Origin: CAYTES01 sp964436935
GTDB lineage: Bacteria; Patescibacteriota; Gracilibacteria; UBA1369; UBA12473
Length of the DNA stretch: 7,385 nt
Direction of reading: 5' to 3'
NCBI GenBank assembly: GCA_964436935.1
Contig: CAYTES010000064.1
Location: 1 to 7,385 of the forward strand
Shown here: piece by piece, positions 5,158 through 7,385 of the stretch
Position numbering within the stretch: position 1 is the stretch's first letter
How the letters are laid out: each line of letters begins with the position of its first letter
Notes under the pieces: model-generated
The model's database searches: none
Told to the model about the DNA's origin: nothing
Seen by the model: the letters and a program-made list of their open reading frames with translations, nothing else
Program-made: the position numbers and the translations under genes

Positions 5158-7385
5158 ATGGATTCCGACGCACCCCAACTTCATCCTCTGCTGCAACCCC
5201 TCAATGACGCTCAACGTGAGGCGGTTTTGGCGACCGACGGCCCCCTTCTTTTGCTCGCCGGTGCCGGGAGCGGAAAGACCAAGACCCTCACGCATCGTAT
5301 CGCCTATTTGATTGCCACCGGAAAAGCGGCTCCTCATGAAATTTTGGCCGTGACCTTCACGAATAAGGCCGCGCATGAGATGAAAAAACGCGTATTCAAC
5401 TTGATGGCGGATTCCGAAAATGGCTATGGACTTGAAACCCATCGTTCATCTTTCTCCTTTTACACGTCTTCGCTGCCGGTGGTGGGCACCTTTCATTCGA
5501 TCTGTGTACAGATTTTAAGACGGAATATTCACCGTCTGGGCTTTGAAAATCGGTTCGCCATTTTTGACAACACGGATTCCGAAATCGTGATGAAAAGCAT
5601 CATGAAAGAACTCGGCATCAACACCGATCAGATGAATCCCAAAGCGGTACTTTCGCATATTTCAGGCGCCAAAAATGCGCTTCTGAATCCGGCCCGCTAT
5701 GAGCAACAGTCGCATTCCTATTTTTCGGAAAAAGTGGCTCAGCTTTATCCGCTCTATCAAAAACGATTGGCCCAAAATCAAGCCCTCGATTTTGAAGATA
5801 TTTTAATGAAAACGGTCGAGTTGTTTGAGCAAGAACCCGAAGTTTTGGAAGAGCTTCAGGAACGTTTTCGTTATATTTCCGTGGATGAGTATCAAGACAC
5901 CAATCATGCCCAATTTGTATTGATTCAAAAATTGGCCGAAAAATACCGCAATTTGTGTGTGGTGGGGGACGACTGGCAATCGATTTACAGTTGGAGAGGC
6001 GCCACCATGCAAAATATTTTGGATTTTTCCAAAAATTATCCCGAAGCCAAAACCATCAAACTGGAACAAAACTACCGTTCCACTTCCGTGATTTTAAATG
6101 CCAGCCATGCCGTGATTTCTAAAAATCGACGCCGGACCGAAAAAAAATTATGGACCGACCGAGAAGGCGGGGAGCAAATTCAAGTTTGGAACAGCCTCGA
6201 TGAACGGGAGGAGGGGACCTTGATTGCACGAGAAATTCAAAAACGATTATTGGAATACGAATCGCCCCAATACCGGGATTTTGCCATCCTTTATCGAACC
6301 AACGCCCAATCTCGTGTGATTGAAGAAACCATGATCCGTCACGGCATTCCGTATCGTATTGTCGGAGGCGTTAAGTTTTATGAACGCAAAGAGATCAAAG
6401 ATGTGCTGGCGTATTTACGACTGATCACGAACCCGGCGGATACGGTCAGTTTATTGCGCATCATCAATACACCCCCTCGAAAAATCGGGTCCAAAACGCT
6501 GGAAACGTTACAAAACTGGGCACGACGCCAAGGCGATATGCCGGTGTTTTCGGTGCTGGGCCAAATCGAAGCATTGGGCAAAGAAGAGGCCGACTTGAAT
6601 GACGGCAAAATCACGACTCTCAAACAATTCGTGGACTTGATCACGCATTTGCAAAAGCTCAATCAAGACTATCCGGCCTCCGGAGTCATCAAGCATTTGG
6701 TGATGGAAAGCAAATACAAAGAATTTTTGCTGGATGGCAGCTCGGAAGGGGAGACACGGTTTGAAAACGTACAGGAGTTGATTTCCGTGGCCCAGAAATA
6801 TAATTCCTTGGAACCGGGATTGTCACTGTCGACCTTTTTGGAAGAAGTGGCCTTGATTTCGGACCTGGATCAACTCGATGAACAAGACAATGCCGTGGTG
6901 ATGATGACGCTGCATTCCGCCAAGGGGCTGGAGTTCCCTCATGTGTTCATTTGCGGCTTGGAAGAAGGGGTTTTCCCCCATTCACGGAGCTTATTGGAAC
7001 CGGGGGAGTTGGAAGAAGAGCGGCGGTTAATGTACGTCGGCATGACCCGCGCACGGGATCGATTGTATTTGATTCATGCGGAACGGAGACTGTTGTATGG
7101 TGAGATGAAACAAAACGCCCCCTCTCAATTTTTACGAGACATTCCGGAAGAATGGGTGGCTTTGCCTGCTCCGAAAAATACGGGGTCGAAGTTTTTTATT
7201 CAGGTGGAAGAGGGAGAGAGCGGCATTTTGGGACATTATTTGAAACGAGGGCAGGAGCGGAGCGGACTACGGCGGATTCCCATGGAAAATGAAGTGGGAT
7301 TTTATCCGGATGAAACGCCGGCGTATCCCGAAGCCGATTCCGGTTTTGATTTGGACGAACCGAGCGGCCCCGCTATTCCACTCGA
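5158..7385 (+). CDS. uvrD: UvrD/PcrA-type superfamily 1 DNA helicase (3' end beyond the window)
   Basis: The frame is open for 742 codons to the window edge. All SF1A motifs are present in order: Q-motif region LNDAQREAV (15-23), Walker A AGAGSGKT (34-41), Ia AVTFTNKAAHEMKKRV (64-79), Ib GTFHSICVQILRR (110-122), Walker B VDEYQDT (242-248), motif III VGDDWQSIYSWRGA (269-282), QNYRS (304-308), IV ILYRTNAQSR (377-386), V TLHSAKGLEFPHV (584-596) and VI YVGMTRARDRLYL (626-638). The enzyme is an ATP-driven 3'-to-5' helicase acting in nucleotide-excision and mismatch repair and in clearing recombination or replication intermediates. PcrA-like proteins are about 720-750 residues, so little should be missing beyond the edge. 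Two oddities: Trp at the third acidic position of the usual VGDxDQ, and about 20 extra residues (about 86-107) between motifs Ia and Ib. The ATG at 5158 is the start nearest the conserved region with a promoter directly upstream; 43 bases separate it from hicB. Confidence 0.95.
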   Translation, partial: MDSDAPQLHPLLQPLNDAQREAVLATDGPLLLLAGAGSGKTKTLTHRIAYLIATGKAAPHEILAVTFTNKAAHEMKKRVFNLMADSENGYGLETHRSSFSFYTSSLPVVGTFHSICVQILRRNIHRLGFENRFAIFDNTDSEIVMKSIMKELGINTDQMNPKAVLSHISGAKNALLNPARYEQQSHSYFSEKVAQLYPLYQKRLAQNQALDFEDILMKTVELFEQEPEVLEELQERFRYISVDEYQDTNHAQFVLIQKLAEKYRNLCVVGDDWQSIYSWRGATMQNILDFSKNYPEAKTIKLEQNYRSTSVILNASHAVISKNRRRTEKKLWTDREGGEQIQVWNSLDEREEGTLIAREIQKRLLEYESPQYRDFAILYRTNAQSRVIEETMIRHGIPYRIVGGVKFYERKEIKDVLAYLRLITNPADTVSLLRIINTPPRKIGSKTLETLQNWARRQGDMPVFSVLGQIEALGKEEADLNDGKITTLKQFVDLITHLQKLNQDYPASGVIKHLVMESKYKEFLLDGSSEGETRFENVQELISVAQKYNSLEPGLSLSTFLEEVALISDLDQLDEQDNAVVMMTLHSAKGLEFPHVFICGLEEGVFPHSRSLLEPGELEEERRLMYVGMTRARDRLYLIHAERRLLYGEMKQNAPSQFLRDIPEEWVALPAPKNTGSKFFIQVEEGESGILGHYLKRGQERSGLRRIPMENEVGFYPDETPAYPEADSGFDLDEPSGPAIPL

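Noticed and set aside
5131..5442. Minus-strand open frame across the start of the helicase gene, and similar opposite-strand frames elsewhere.
   Set aside because: They lie antisense to genes with clear domains, show no family motif, and have compositions expected of shadows.
78..7385. Recoded TGA (as glycine, known in Gracilibacteria/Absconditabacteria).
   Set aside because: The long genes contain no in-frame TGA, and hicA and hicB use TGA as stops that fit their families' normal lengths. The standard code is sufficient.
1..7385. CRISPR arrays, tRNA or rRNA genes.
   Set aside because: No regularly spaced repeats, no tRNA cloverleaf with a TTC-loop signature and no rRNA-like conserved stretch was seen by eye on either strand.

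Overview
The window looks like a chromosomal segment of a bacterium from the Candidate Phyla Radiation (Patescibacteria), possibly a Peregrinibacteria-like lineage. The hints are a single-pass, surface-exposed beta-sandwich protein of a type common in those genomes, an L,D-transpeptidase with an NBR1-like Ig domain, and gene starts that lack Shine-Dalgarno sequences. This placement is inference; no rRNA or other marker is present. The standard genetic code fits: both hic genes end in TGA, and no in-frame TGA interrupts the long genes.

Layout, all genes on the + strand. (1) 78-863: membrane-anchored extracellular protein of unknown function. (2) 890-971: a strong intrinsic terminator, split by a 10-N scaffold gap that looks like an assembly artefact, because the same hairpin bases occur on both sides. 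(3) 1000-2862: O-antigen ligase/polymerase-type membrane protein with a C-terminal TPR-like region, followed by two closely spaced terminators. (4) 3048-4214: envelope L,D-transpeptidase with its own promoter and a candidate operator. (5) 4372-5114: a HicAB toxin-antitoxin module. (6) 5158-7385: UvrD/PcrA-type DNA helicase, running off the right edge.

The most interesting locus is hicAB. The toxin gene hicA is interrupted near its 3' end by a 164-bp foldback, MITE-like element (4569-4732). It has 19-bp perfect terminal inverted repeats and a 4-bp TAAA target-site duplication. Removing the element plus one TAAA copy restores a 78-codon hicA whose TGA stop overlaps the hicB ATG, which is the usual coupled arrangement. 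At present hicA encodes 65 native residues plus 10 residues read from the element, while the antitoxin gene hicB is intact.

The first three genes (surface protein, glycan ligase, L,D-transpeptidase) all concern the cell envelope, but terminators separate them, so they are neighbours rather than one operon. hicAB is a small, more AT-rich accessory module lying between the envelope genes and the DNA-repair helicase.
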